Shown piece after piece: positions 50,601-62,266 of a stretch of DNA of 64,000 nt; positions within the stretch are counted from its first letter, which is position 1; each line of letters opens with the position of its first letter. The stretch is from contig OU696574.1 in the NCBI GenBank assembly GCA_916048095.2, forward strand, positions 960,001-1,024,000, written 5' to 3'. The stretch is from Sacculina carcini (taxonomy: Eukaryota > Arthropoda > Thecostraca > Sacculinidae). The notes beneath the pieces were generated by a model. It was not told the origin of the DNA. It made no database searches and worked only from the letters and a program-made list of their open reading frames with translations. The position numbers were made by a program, and so were the translations under genes.

Positions 50601-51023
50601 GTGTATATGTGGTACGGTGTGTGCTGGTGTGATGTATGTATAATTGTAGTGATGTTGGCGTAGTGATGTTGCTTCTGAATTCGTAGCAGACCAAGGGTGT
50701 AGATTTGTGTCGAGGCTCGGGGGGATGACAGCCATCATGCATTAGTGTTCAAAGTTGATTCAGTTGTTCAAATGCATGGGACCCTCAATCATTTTCGGCC
50801 TATTCAAATTAGAACATACATAGATCAATGAAGAGTATATTTGATATAATTGCATACACACACACAGACACATACATTTGTCGTGTATTGTTACTTTTTG
50901 CTATTCAGATTTTGATGCCAACATACCCCAATAAACTAAACTCAACAGAACTAGCATACCCGCCAGCCAATTTGTCAGGAGGTATTATACCCCCAGGATC
51001 TACGCCCATGGCACAGACCCCGT

Positions 51024-51356
51024 CAGAGCCGTAGCAACCGCCCCCCGTACCCCCCGTACCCCCGGCCGGGGGGGTCCCCGAGTGTTGAGGGGCCCCGTTG
51101 CTTCACGTATGACATTAAAATTTATCATATTATGTATAGCCTTTACCTTTTTGCTCAGATGTTTTCACCTTAGCTTGTATTATGTGATTATTTATAATAT
51201 ATAAATTCATTATTTGATGGTTTATTTATAATGGGGGCCCCAAGTGTTGCCTTCGGGGGGCCCCAAGTGCTGCCTTCGGGGGCCCAAGTGTTGCCTTCGG
51301 GAGGGGCCACAAGTGTTGCCTTCGGGGGGGCCTCATAAGTCCTCGCAACGGCTCTG
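51024..51356. mobile_element. hAT-like MITE with an internal GGGGCCCC minisatellite
   Basis: Left end CAGAGCCGTAGCAACCG and right end CGCAACGGCTCTG are inverted. The flanking octamers GACCCCGT and GTACCCGT match at 6 of 8 positions, compatible with a decayed 8-bp target duplication. The right part (about 51235-51335) holds four tandem copies of a roughly 22-bp unit, GGGGCCCCAAGTGTTGCCTTC-like. Confidence 0.6.
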
Positions 51357-51496
51357 GTACCCGTGACGAATGCGGTCGTGCCAGCATCGTGGACAATACG
51401 TGACACTAATCGAAGCGGTGGATTCGATTTGCGGGCGGTGCGGCGACATACAGCAGATTATTGCGCTTGACAGCTCCTGGTCTGGTCATTCAGCAA

Positions 51497-51562
51497 GCAG
51501 GGCCAGACATCAGCGCTAGGTTGTGCCATGCTTTCTGTTGGAGCGGCCCTCTCTAATGCGCT
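51497..51562 (+). mobile_element. Degenerate fragment of the tRNA-derived SINE
   Basis: Shares the order CCAGACATCAG, TTGTGCCAT and CTCTCTAAT with the middle of the SINE copies at 56.3-57.2 kb. Interrupted downstream by a MITE. Confidence 0.45.
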
Positions 51563-51746
51563 GTGGAGGCGTCAGGATTTTTCCGCCGCGGAGCTGAGGA
51601 GGCTAAGAAAAAAGATGCCGGCCTTGGCGAAATATGAGGAAATACACTCGAAATGTTAACTTGTCAGCTTGTTGGGGGCTCAAGGGGGCTGGGCACATTT
51701 TCGGGGAGGATTCAGCCCCTTAAAGCTCCTCTTGGCGCCGCCATTG
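51563..51746 (+). mobile_element. MITE of the CAGTGGCG family, copy d
   Basis: Left end GTGGAGGCGTCAGGATTTTT, right end TTGGCGCCGCCATTG. The body contains GGCGAAATATGAGGAAAT and GATTCAGCCCCTT, as in the other copies. Confidence 0.6.
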
Positions 51747-51749
51747 CTA

Positions 51750-52560
51750 ATACTCCTCTCGCTTTGGGCTGTTCGCATAGCGTGCAGAGTCGGCTGAACT
51801 CAAAATACACCAGGGCATACGAATGTAAGTTATTTCGAACGTGGACATAGGAAATTTCTAGTCCACCTGATTACAAAAATCCTAGATCCGCCTTTGGCGC
51901 AGAGGAGGGTGTAATTTATGCCTGGAATAGAGTCTGGCTTTATGTCAACTGTGTAGTAGAAATGTGACACGCTGGGAAATTTGGTGGCCCACAAAGATGT
52001 AGAGTTCGACGACCTTCTTGTCTTTCATAGGTGAATGACGCTCCGATTTCTGGTTGGTGAGTTCAAACCAAATGTGTTCCGCTGCTCAAAAGCATATAGA
52101 TAAAGAACATCATATAAGCACATACACACACACACACACAACCACGCACATACACGCAAGTTCAACCAAATACTGGTGGGGAATGGAGGGGTTACCAAGG
52201 AGGAAATAAAAGACGGACACAAGGACAAATGTGTATTTTTATTAATCCGAATTCGTGCATTCTGGTTTCTACTCACTTCCTGACATTCAATTTGATGGAA
52301 CAACTTGATTTAGTGGAATTATCAGCGCTGCTGTAGAAAATAACAAGTGTGTGTGTGTGTGTGTGTGTGTGTATGCATAATCAATTATGCATGCGTGCAT
52401 GAGTCACAGATTTGTCCATGCTACACAGGTGAGTTGTGAAGAACGTAGTCACACGAGCCGTCAATAACGTGATTTCTTGTGACAGCCGTGCCTCGCATGC
52501 ACAAGTACGTGCGCATGTGTGCCTGTGTGTGCTTCTTGTAACTTGGTGTTCAAGTGGTGT
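51750..52560. other. Intergenic, no gene seen
   Basis: Unique sequence with short (CA)n at 52122-52146 and (TG)n at 52348-52372. Open frames present lack support. Confidence 0.45.
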
Positions 52561-52998
52561 TGTGGTCGCTTGAGGAGAAGGCACGATTTCATGAGCTCAT
52601 TTCCATGCGCATTCATTGCCGAACAAAGTTGATATTCGAGTAGAGAGAAAATTACAATGTGTGTTCTCTGTGGTCGCGATGCGGCGTGACAATCTTTGGT
52701 GCACACTTCAATCGGCCATGTTGATAGCGAATATCTGAGAGTGCAATCGAATAAGCAGCAAGTGTGCACCTTGTCACGTGCAACATACTGACGCCCACAT
52801 GTCGTGTGCATCAGAGCGTCGCGTGAACGCTCTTCCAAAAAACCATTCTCCATGAATCCACGTGGAATAGCAAACGCATTGGTCGTTACAAACAGCACGA
52901 ATTCCCTGCACACTGTGTGATGAGAGTCCGCTGTTGCACGCGTGTGCAGGAGTGTGCATTGTGTTCGTCACATTGCATCCAGTGATATTACGTCCCAG
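52561..52998 (+). other. Possible untranslated first exon/promoter region of the TNFAIP8-like gene
   Basis: Moderately GC-rich DNA ending in a consensus donor GTCCCAG|GTATGT (52998). It could splice to the acceptor TTGCCGACAG ending at 53186, giving a 188-base intron in the 5' UTR. Start not determinable. Confidence 0.3.
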
Positions 52999-53285
52999 GT
53001 ATGTTTGGTCCCGGCTTTCTTCCCCTTCCGTAGCTAATCTAGCCTAACCATCCTAAACTTACCTAAGCTAACACAGGAAGAGAGAATCGGCACTGAAGCT
53101 GCACCAAACGTTGTGCTCGTGACGTTTTTGTGCCCAATCCTCACTCCGCAATATCGCGTGCGTGCTGTGTGCGCTTGTTGCCGACAGAGACGGCGGAATC
53201 TCTACAGGATTCTGTCGGCACGAGTCTCATCAACCTCGTCTGCTGCGACCAGTACTAGAGCAGTGCCTCGCACGAGACAGTCGCC

Positions 53286-55227
53286 ATGACCGAGTTTCGT
53301 ACCAAAGACATCAGCGTGCGCGTGCAGAAGAAACTCGCTAGTCGACTGAGCAACAAGACCGTGGTCAAAGCGCTCGTCGATGACGTCACCAGCCAGCTTC
53401 TCGACGACCTGTACCGGTTGTGCAAAGGAGCGGTACGTGACCTCACCGTTTTGTTGTTTGTTCTTGCAGGAGCTCACCGCATTAGCACTGGTATCTGATA
53501 TCGGTGATTATTAGGCACCACTTCTAAGCTGGTACAGATTCACGCCGCAGTTCTTGTAGAAGCAATGGATAGAGCAGTGGTTCCCAACCTGGGGGTAAAT
53601 TACCCCCTGGGGGTAATTTAGCAATTGTTCTGGGGTAATGTAGGGTTGACAGGAAAATGCTAAGAATTCTGAAATTCAAGAAAACATTGCGGTACCTTGT
53701 ATTGGGATTAATGTTAACTTAGCATATTATGTTTATTGTTTGCATTGTGTGGATATTGTATTGCTCATATGGCGTGTTATATATAGTTGTGTGTGCACGC
53801 GTGCGTGTGTGTGTGAATGCTTACAGTAACATGTACAGTAACAAAGGGGTAACATGCTTAATATGGGATGCTAAATTGGGTAACAAGCTGAAAAAGGTTG
53901 GGAACCACTGGGGTAGAGGGATGTAATGAGAGGTTGAGTAATGACGGTTTAGTTAGTGTTGTTTTCTTCCTGGTACGTCAGCATGTAACGTCAGTGGTAC
54001 GTCAAGCAACACATAGCTCAGCTGCCAATGAAAACATTGTATATCATTAGGGCTGTCAAAAGTTAATAAAGTTACTTTTTCACCTAAGGGTCACTTTTTC
54101 ATAAGCTACCTAAAACTGCATGAAAAAGTTGTGTACGATAATTATTAAAAAAGTTATTAGGTTACCAAAAGTTACTTTTTCATCGTTAGGTTACTTTTTT
54201 GCTTTTAAGGTTACTTTTTTATCGTCAGGTTACATTTTGTTATTTTTCTTGTTATTAGGTACGTTTACCACGAAGTTTGGTGACTTTTTGCAGATAAGAG
54301 GCACAAAAACGGTATATATGAGGATAAAATAGGAAGAGAGATGGAATATTAGGTGTGAAGACCCAATGTGTGAAATGGTCAGTGATTATTAATCACTTGA
54401 CTGTTGTGGCCACTCTAAGTTGACTTGGGGCTGCGCTTAAATAATCGTTCAGTATGATCATTGAGCTGTCATACGAGGCATCGCTCACGCAAACAGTATG
54501 CTGTAAACGGTAAGCCGTGATCACACGAGGCCAATTGTTGGCCAAACCAACGACTGGTCTAGCCAATTGCTGGCTTGCAGTGGACAATGGCTGGCTAGGC
54601 CAACAATTGGCCTCGTGTGACCACGGCTGTGGTAAACCGGGTCCTCATGCTAAGTCAGTCAATTCATGGATGTCAAGATTCGAAATGCGAATTTTATTTA
54701 ATTTTCTATGATTTGACAGATTAAATATCGCTTTTAAACTGATATTACTCACTGGGTTGGGCTATGGATCAACTGTTTTAATTTTGTCATGTCATGGTTA
54801 TTCTCAGAGCGGCGACAAGAAAGAGTCGGAGAAGGTGGTGAAGAACATCATCAAGATCATCGTCAAAGTCAGTATCCTCTACCGCAACAGCCAGTTCAAC
54901 CAGGAAGAGCTGGTGCAGCTGACCAAGTTCCAACGAGTGTTCCACACGACCACCATGACGGTGATCAGCTTCGCCGAGATCGACTTCAGCTACGATCGCG
55001 GCTTTCTGCTGTCCAGAATCGAGGAGATGCAGAGCCTGTTGCTACGAACCATGCAGCGTCACGTCACCGATAAGACCAAGACACGTGTCGAACAGGTGTT
55101 CACCTTTTTCGGCGATGCAGCACTACTCGATGCCATCTTCAAGACGGACTCGCAACTGCGACAACTACGCGACGGCATAGTCCGGCAGCTGGACTCCATT
55201 CTTGAGAACAGCGACCTTTCGCATTGA
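53286..55227 (+). CDS. TNFAIP8-family (TIPE) protein, two coding exons (188 aa)
   Basis: Exons: 53286-53432 and 54808-55227, phase 0 junction, donor GCG|GTACGT, acceptor TATTCTCAG. The family forms an alpha-helical bundle with a hydrophobic lipid-binding cavity and acts in phosphoinositide transfer, cell death and immune homeostasis. Exon 1 has FRTKDISVRVQKKLASRL and DDVTSQLLDDLYRL, matching the conserved start (F-R-x-K-D to DELYR). Exon 2 has KKESEKVVKNIIKIIVK, LYRNSQFNQEEL and FAEIDFSYDRGFL, also canonical. The length is near the usual 185-200 residues. The ATG at 53286 is chosen because it places the conserved FRTKD at residue 4. The intron carries two DNA-element insertions (53575-53910 and 54514-54627). 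Confidence 0.93.
53575..53910. mobile_element. hAT-like MITE in the TNFAIP8-like intron, with 8-bp target duplication
   Basis: Left terminus CAGTGGTTCCCAACCTGG and right terminus GGTTGGGAACCACTG are inverted. Flanking octamers GGATAGAG (53567-53574) and GGGTAGAG (53911-53918) match at 7 of 8 positions. Terminus and duplication length fit the hAT superfamily. About 336 bp, no coding capacity. Confidence 0.8.
54514..54627. mobile_element. 114-bp foldback element
   Basis: Two nearly perfect inverted arms of about 30 bases (GCCGTG.TCACACGAGGCC and its complement) enclose a short centre that repeats CAATTG/TGGCC words. Foldback-type MITE or recent palindrome within the TNFAIP8-like intron. Confidence 0.7.
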
Positions 55228-56324
55228 CGGAGTAATAGCGGTTGTTTCTCTGTCAACTTTGATGTGTTATTGACGCGTCATTGAAGAGGGGTGCGGTATT
55301 TGGTTGAGACTGTTTGGCGTGCTGTTTTTTTTAGCAATCCAATTGTGATAGTGTTGACATCGGCGAAAGCCAGACATTCGTGCTACCTCTTAGGGAGGCA
55401 TGTTCGGGAGACGGTTGGCTGATACGGTCTTCAATCGATGATTGGTTTTAATAGACACTTGGCACATGGTTCTATTATTGTACCAATCTTCATTCGGCAG
55501 AAATGTATGATGTGTGCTCTTTCCAGAATTCGAAACACTGTATGTATCAAACTATCAGCGTCAGTTCATCCGCAGATAGTTCAGTTAATGAGGTGTACAC
55601 ATGGTATGATTGTGACGTATTAATAGTATTCGAGGCATGCCTTTTATCGTGTAAACAAATGCTTGTTCAATTATATCGGCGTAATACGCCCAATATTGTG
55701 ATTCGTGCCAGTCCGTGGGCAATTAGATTTGGAGCAAATCAATGCCATTTTTATGTGTGAAGATAAATTTTGTATTTGCCTCGCGATTTGACTGTGTTCT
55801 CTAATAACATGCCCGCTTTTATGCGCTGTGTCCTGATTCATCTGTTTTAATGCCACTTATAGCCTGTGTGACCTAATATCACAATGTGTATTTTTAATAT
55901 TTTCAGACGCACGCCACGTTGGCCGAGTATGACATTGAATGCGAGCTTCCCACTGAAACCTGCTGTGTATGTCGATTGTAAAGAATTCGACGGGAAAATA
56001 TGTTTGTGTTTGCGAAACGACGCTTCTATTGAGTTCTAATATATCAATACAAGTGTCTGATGTTTAAATATCAATCTGCGTGTGTGAGTTTGAGTCATTT
56101 TGTCTCTCCATGCCGTCTGACATTAATTTTCGCTTGAATCAGTCAAGATAAAGCGACCGAGTGATGAATATGAACCGATCGTAAACTCTTCAGCTGAACA
56201 TCAGCCAATAATATGGCATTCCAACTTGATACCGCACTCAAGCCATCCACTGGCATCGTATGAAACTGAGCAAAATTGAATAATCAAACCAACATCACTC
56301 CACCGCCTCAATACATCATTTGTT
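55228..56324. other. 3' flank of TNFAIP8-like gene; one weak terminal-exon candidate
   Basis: Mostly unique AT-leaning sequence, presumably including the 3' UTR. At 55909 an acceptor TTTTAATATTTTCAG is followed by a frame containing NASFPLKPAVYVDCKEFDGK and ending in TAA near 56039. It could be an alternative 3' exon or chance. Confidence 0.3.
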
Positions 56325-56641
56325 GGACTCCGTGGTGTAGTGGTTAGCATACCCGCCTCACAAGCGGGAGACCCATGGTTCGAAACCCGGCGGAGGAGAA
56401 TTTCTTTGGGCGAATTCTATAATCCAACAGCCCCTGTCCACCCAGCAGTAAATGATGGTACCAGATATCAGTCATGTGTTGTGCCATACATTCTGGGGAG
56501 GTGGCCTTCTCTAATACGTATTCCGTTTTTGTGGCGTCATAGCGTGGCGAGGGTTGGTTCTGCGGTGGCAGCGAGCTGCACGGGGCACACCTGTGTGTTC
56601 ATAAGCTTCGGCTTCTTCCCGAGTAGCAGCTGTCACTTGAG
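56325..56641 (+). mobile_element. tRNA-derived SINE, copy A
   Basis: The first 72 bases fold like tRNA-Val(CAC). The A-box region is TGGTGTAGTGG, the anticodon arm CCCGC-CTCACAA-GCGGG is perfect, and the B box is GGTTCGAAACC-like. The acceptor stem has two mismatches and the T stem two, so it is a SINE head rather than a working tRNA. About 245 bases of unrelated body follow, ending CTGTCACTTGAG. The copy at 56855-57166 is the inverted counterpart. Confidence 0.75.
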
Positions 56642-56854
56642 CCTTTAATAGATTGTGGATCTCTGATGACTTCTTGCGATGACATTCTCTGTTACAACAG
56701 CCTCCAATCACATATCGAATATCCAAAGATAAACTGGTCCCACTTTCTCTGAACAAGCATATACTCATTCTCTATAAATGGATAGTCCTCGTAACGCCCT
56801 GGCGTGTGGAAATCTGGCCACGAAATGAAGGCTTATCGTTCAAATGTTAAACGC

Positions 56855-57166
56855 CTCAAGTGACAGCTGCTAGACGGGAAGAAGCCGAAGCTTATGAACA
56901 CACAGGTGTGTCCCGTGCAGCTCGCTGCCACCGCATAACTAACCCTCTCCACGCTACGCCGCCACAAGGACGGAAGACGTATTAGAGAGGACCACCTCCC
57001 CACAATGCATGACACAACTCATGACTGATCTCTGGTACCATCATTTACTGCTGGGTGGACAGGATCTGTTGGATTATAGAATTCACCCAAAGAAATTCTC
57101 CGTCGCGTTTCGAACCACGGACCTGTTTGAGGCGGAACCTCACAAGACAGAGTACACCACGGACTC
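56855..57166 (-). mobile_element. tRNA-derived SINE, copy B (inverted)
   Basis: Reverse complement of copy A over its full length, with moderate divergence. The B box is retained (GTGGTTCGAAACGC) and the anticodon arm is decayed. With copy A it forms an inverted pair separated by about 213 bases. Confidence 0.75.
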
Positions 57167-57918
57167 AAACACATCGGAAAATACAAGATACACAAGATGT
57201 ATTATACTTCTTTAACGGACCGCAGCTTGTAACCTTAGAAGTCGCACTATCAAGCTGGTTGGACAACGTGCACCACCCAGCTTCCAAGATGCAAACACGG
57301 AAAGCGCACACTGAGGCGAGTGTTTAGTGATCGACAGCCACAAATATACCACAGACATCGTACACACACATAGATACACGAGATGGGTAAACAAACATCT
57401 ACCACCGAACCAAATACGATGGTTAACAAGGAGTATTAGCACATACCAATGGTCGCAATACAAACAATCAATACATATTAGCCCGTAAAACAACACACAT
57501 ACACATACATATAAATATATACATAAAAATACACACACACACACACGTTCGTTGCAAAACACACACCCGCTAAAACGTACACGAAACAGCCAACGCTGAT
57601 GCTAGCCATGGAAAAACAAACGCATACCTAACTAGAGCGGTCAACAAACACACATCAACCAACAAAACTCATCACAGACCAAAAGCGTGTCACGTATCAA
57701 CATAAGACCACACACACGCACACGCACACACACAAGCAATGGTATAAATGAGCGAGTGTATGTGTGTGTGTGTGTGTACGCGTATGTGTGCCTTATATGT
57801 ATATGTGTGTATGCGTATGTGCGTATACGTGTGTGTGTGCGTATGTATGTATATGAATGCATGTGTATTTCTGGCCATGTGTGCGTATGTATGTATATGT
57901 ATGCATGTGTATTTCTGG

Positions 57919-57957
<39 letters not shown>

Positions 57958-57960
57958 AGC
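57167..57960. other. Intergenic with TG/CA-rich patches
   Basis: CA-rich and TATG/TGCG repeats at 57500-57545 and 57715-57955, the last a (TG)n that directly abuts the zinc-finger stop codon. No gene seen. Confidence 0.55.
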
Positions 57961-59771
57961 TTAGCTGAAAGACACATCACACTCGACCATTGACACTGCA
58001 CTATCATCATTATCACCGTCGGCTCTGACCGTGTGCGGCGAGCGGCCGGCAGTGTGCGGCGTGGCAGCCGCCAACTGCAGCCGCGTGTGCGCCGAAATCC
58101 AATGGCGTGCCATCGCCACCTCGCCGTCACACAACACACCACACCTTGTACATCTCGTCACGGCCGAGTTTACACCACCACCACCACCTACACCACCACC
58201 GCCGCCGCCTACACCATCGACGACGACGCGTTTGACGTACGGCAAGTCGTGTGGCTTGATCATACGTCGAATGCCGCCGCCGCCGCCGCCACTCACAGAC
58301 ACCACCGAAGGAGCAGTTACACCTTGTTGTCGCTGGTTCGACGGTGGCCTACCACCACCGTGCAGCGGCGACAACGCGAAATGCTTCCGCCGGCGCCGTT
58401 GCTGCTGCTGCGTCAATGTGCCACACGCCGCGTGCTGCCACAAGTGCGGCAGCCAATGCTGAGGTCCGGCGGCGTGCGTCAGTCGACGTCCGTCAAGTAA
58501 GCACAGCACACAGTCGCCGCCAACGCCGCCGCCGCCGGACCACGTGGCCAACACGTCGCGGTGCTCGCTCAGCGTGTGCACACGAAAGCCGTCCAAACTG
58601 CCGCTCCAGCGCTGACACAGCGGACACGTACGGCACGCTCCGGCGGCGGCGGCAGTGGCCGGGATGTATTGCAGCGTCGGCCTGCGCTGCTGTTGTTGAC
58701 GCGGTCGTGTGTGAGTGATATGCGCCACCATCAGATGCACAGACCAGCCATCGCGTCCGCCATCGGCCGGCCATTGGCGCGGACACAGCGGACAGCGATA
58801 AACGCCGCGCATGCCGGGACCGTGGCTGTCCAACAGATGCCGCCGCACCGACACAATCTCGTCGAACCACAGCTGACACAGCGGACACTGCACGGCCACA
58901 CAATCGCCCAGGTCGCCATGCTCGCCCATTGAATGCTGGTTTAGCTGCCGCGTGCTGCCGAAATGCATACGGCAGCGTTGACAGAATGGTCGTTGTGCAG
59001 CGTTGTTATTGGGGACGTTTTCGGCCGCGCCTCGGCTGTTCAACATCATCGGAGCGGCGTCGGAGACAGGAGAAGCCAGACTATCGGGTGATGGCAGTGG
59101 TTGCTTTGACGCACTCGTCACAATGAGCGTACACAGTGGCTCGAGATGTGCGCGCAGCACCTGACTGAAACACAGGCCGGTGACACGAGGCGGCGCCGGC
59201 ATACTGCGACTCAAACAACGATTGTCCACGCACAAATTGACAAAACAGCGGCGCGGATCCTGCCGCCCGGCCATATACACGGACAACACCTGCAGCGGGT
59301 CGCACGTGGTCGTGTGGCTGTAGGACGAGACTAGGGGTGCGTCGCGTTGCAGCGGCTGCAATGACGGCATGCGAGCCGAAACAACCGCCCCGCTCGACGG
59401 CTCTGCTTCAGGCCGGCAGCTCAACACCTTGTTGATCGACGGAGCGGCCTTCACTGGTGCAGTTGTGGCCGTGGAAGCATGCGGTCGTGAATGAGCGATA
59501 CGGCGAGACGAAGCAGTCGTTGTTGTTCTGTCTGTCGCCGCATAGCGAGTCAGCCAGAACTCTTGACGCGCCCGCTGCCGCCGCCGCCGCAAATGCAGCC
59601 AGTGTAGATCGGTGAGCGTCGTGTGACAGCACACGTTGTGCAGCCGCATATCCACCAGCACGCGCATGTGAAGCGCCTCATACTTCTGTTCGACAAAATA
59701 TAAACACACACACACACGAGTGTAAGTAAACAAGTGAGTGAAGAAAGATTATGTTTTCGAAGAGACTTGCC

Positions 59772-59815
<44 letters not shown>

Positions 59816-62266
59816 TGTATTGCTAAGGCATTGAAGAACACAACGCCGACCAATAAATGAATAGATAAATTTAAACTATAAATCACATTTTACAGCGCAT
59901 AATACCACACATGTGACAGTATTTTTGCATTGTGTCCATTGTGATGGATTGATTGCAAATACTCACCATTCGTTGTCCGAGCGCGTCAGAGGTCGTGTTG
60001 CATGCAACTGGTTTAGCCGAAACTGTAGACTGCAACTGGTTTGCCGAACCTGTAGACAACAGACAAGACAGTACAGCAATCCTAGTGGATATGAAGAGTG
60101 TTTGATGAGTATGACACGGTATTCGACAGGTGTATGTCAGTATTAAATGACAATCAACAGCCATTATGCCAATGAAAATCATAGCTAAACGATTTATAAT
60201 GTCATCTTCATTACTTTGTCGCTTTTAAGTTTCTTGTCTTAACTATTCTTTGAATGAGAGTAAGCAATGAATAGAAGGTCATGGCTTGGTGATAACTCCT
60301 CCCTCTCAGCCCGGATAGTAAAAAATAAAACAAACAAAACAGCAGAAAGAAGCCAACACTTTGACTGAGCAAAATCACCAGAATTGGCAGCTTTGGCGGC
60401 GTTGTCTGTGCTGCCGCCGCGCGCGCTAGAACGCAGCGACCTCCTGCGACTGCGCTGCTCCAACACGACCACATCATCACGGTCACTGTCCCCCGACGTC
60501 CTCGTGCGCTTGCCACGGCCGGTTGGCGGCTGCGCCCAGCACGGACGCCGCACGACACTCGACACACCGGCGTCTGCAGTTGCCGGTCCGTCAGTCGCCG
60601 GTACGTCAGTTGGTGGTCCGTCAGTTGCCGGTCCGTCAGTTGCCGGTACGTCAGTTGGTGGTCCGTCAGTTGGTGGTCCGTCAGTTGCCGGTACGTCAGT
60701 GGCCGGTCCGTCAGTTGCCGGTACGTCAGTCGCCGGTCCGTCAGTGGCCGGTCCGTCAGTTGGTGGTCCGTCAGTTGTGGACGCGCAGGACACGTCCAGT
60801 GAACCGGCTTCTGCAGCGACGGCACGAGAAGACACGCTGATGGGATTGTCTGTAGTTTGTTTATTGCCGGCCGATGGGCTTGCAAATGTGTTGGTTTCAT
60901 CGACGCTGCTGTTCAACTCGATGATACTACACGACACGTCGGCACTGGTGTCGCTCAGCACAATTGTCGAGTCGCTTTTGTCATCGCACACGTCGGTTTC
61001 GCCTGCACGCTGGACATTTTCGCCCTCATATCGGTCAATATCTCCTTTACAAACATCATTTCCGCCTTCACATACGCTATTTTCACCTTTACAAACATCA
61101 TTTCCGCCTTCACACGCGCTATTTTTACCTTTACAAGTATCATTTCCGCCTTCACATACGCTATTTTTACCTTTACAAGCATCATTTCCGCCTTCACACG
61201 CGCTATTTTCGCCTTTACAAGCATCATTTCCGCCTTCAGATGCGTTATTTTCACCTTTACAAGCATCATTTCCGCCCTCACACGCGCTACTTTTACCTTT
61301 ACAAGCATCATTTCCGCCTTCACATGCGCTATTTTCATCTTGACACACATTAACTGCCCCTTCACACTCGTCCTTCTGACTGGGACAGACAGCAGTTTTG
61401 TATGCGCCCGAGCCGGAGTTGCCGGCTGATGGCTGGTGATTGGTGTCTTTTATACTGGCCGCACTGTCGTCACATTTGTCGTTGGAGACGAATTGTGTGT
61501 CGTTTTTGCCGCCTACTACGTCACCGTTGGCGCATAACATTTCAGTTTGAGCAGTACACACATCCTCTTCTCGCTCAACTACATGATCGCTGGAAACAGC
61601 GTTGAAATGAAGACAAACAATTTCATCATCATCCTCGTCTTGGGCAACAGTGGCTGTATCAACTTTGTTGGCGCCAAATGTCTCGTTTTTGGCGCCAATA
61701 ACGACGTTTTCAACGTCAGCTGTGTCACTTTTGAAATCGGCCGCGTCTGTGCTGGCGGCGACCGCGTCATTTTCACTGCACTCCGCGCCGAATTCGACGA
61801 CGCTAGCATTTTGCTCAGGTGATACTGCCGGTGTGTCGTTTTCGCCGCATTTCTCATCGGTGTTGCCAATAAAGACGCACGATTCCTTTACAACGCCGAT
61901 CGCTCCATCAACAGCATTTCCACTCACGTCGTTCAAACAATCCAGCGACAAACTGGCAACATGTGCATCTGGCAACTCTTGAATGCCACTCGACGCATCC
62001 GCGACACATAAACTGTCCACTGCGCCGAATTCAACGCACTCATTCACGCTGGCATTTCGGCAGTCGACAGAACACTGTTGCGTTTCCAGTCTTATGCGTT
62101 TATTGGAGTCGGTATCGACTAGGGTGTCTGTGTGACGCTTATAACCGGTCAATTCAGCGGTGTTTTTGGCAATGCTGTCATCGCTGCGCAGTGCTTCGTC
62201 GAGAACGTCACCGAACACAATGCGGCGCAGCAGGTCGATCTGGCTGTTCTCCTCGGTGTCGTTCAT
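57961..62266 (-). CDS. C2H2-type zinc-finger protein with two repetitive segments (1,231 aa, three exons)
   Basis: Exons: 62266-60379, 60049-59967, 59685-57961. Junctions AATTCTG|GTGATT to CTACAG|GT (phase 1) and CGAATG|GTGAGT to GAACAG|AAG (phase 0) both keep the frame. The N-terminal acidic part contains about seven 14-residue repeats around CEGGNDACKGEN (residues ~303-412), then about thirteen 5-residue repeats TDGPA/TDVPA/TDGPP (~496-565). A basic nuclear-localisation-like stretch (RGKRTRTS, RSRRRSLRS) follows. Exon 3 has a conserved-looking region (YEALHMRVLVDMRLH, VNLCVDNRCLS) and about five divergent C2H2-like fingers from residue ~891: FCQRCRMHF, VQCPLCQLWF, YRCPLCPRQW, RTCPLCQRW, TRCTRCGVLC, with His pairs. 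Gly-rich runs separate the last two. Probably a nuclear DNA- or RNA-binding protein. I do not recognise an orthologue. The first ATG is used; an upstream exon is possible. Confidence 0.8.
59775..59813. repeat. (CA)n microsatellite in intron 2 of the zinc-finger gene
   Basis: About 38 bases of (CA)n between the second and third exons. Confidence 0.85.
60570..60780 (-). repeat. Coding 15-bp minisatellite (TDGPA repeat)
   Basis: Tandem 15-base units, GGTCCGTCAGTTGCC and variants on the plus strand, encode thirteen or so copies of TDGPA/TDVPA/TDGPP. Unit length is a multiple of three, so gain or loss keeps the frame. Confidence 0.93.
61020..61370 (-). repeat. Coding 42-bp minisatellite (CEGGNDACKGEN repeat)
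   Basis: Seven full and two degenerate 42-base units encode a 14-residue repeat with two cysteines and regularly spaced acidic and Lys residues. Confidence 0.93.

Noticed and set aside
52461-52913. 150-codon minus-strand ORF
   Set aside because: Composition is not coding-like, it lacks splice partners and overlaps a likely 5' UTR region of the plus-strand gene.
56326-56398. Functional tRNA-Val(CAC)
   Set aside because: Acceptor and T stems each have two mismatches, and the sequence continues into a SINE body found again inverted nearby.
58031-58932. Long plus-strand frames opposite the zinc-finger exon 3
   Set aside because: GC-rich antisense shadows; the minus strand carries Cys/His motifs.
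60384-61343. 319-codon plus-strand ORF over the zinc-finger exon 1
   Set aside because: Mirror frame of the minisatellites; the minus strand has the matching splice phases and zinc-finger continuation.
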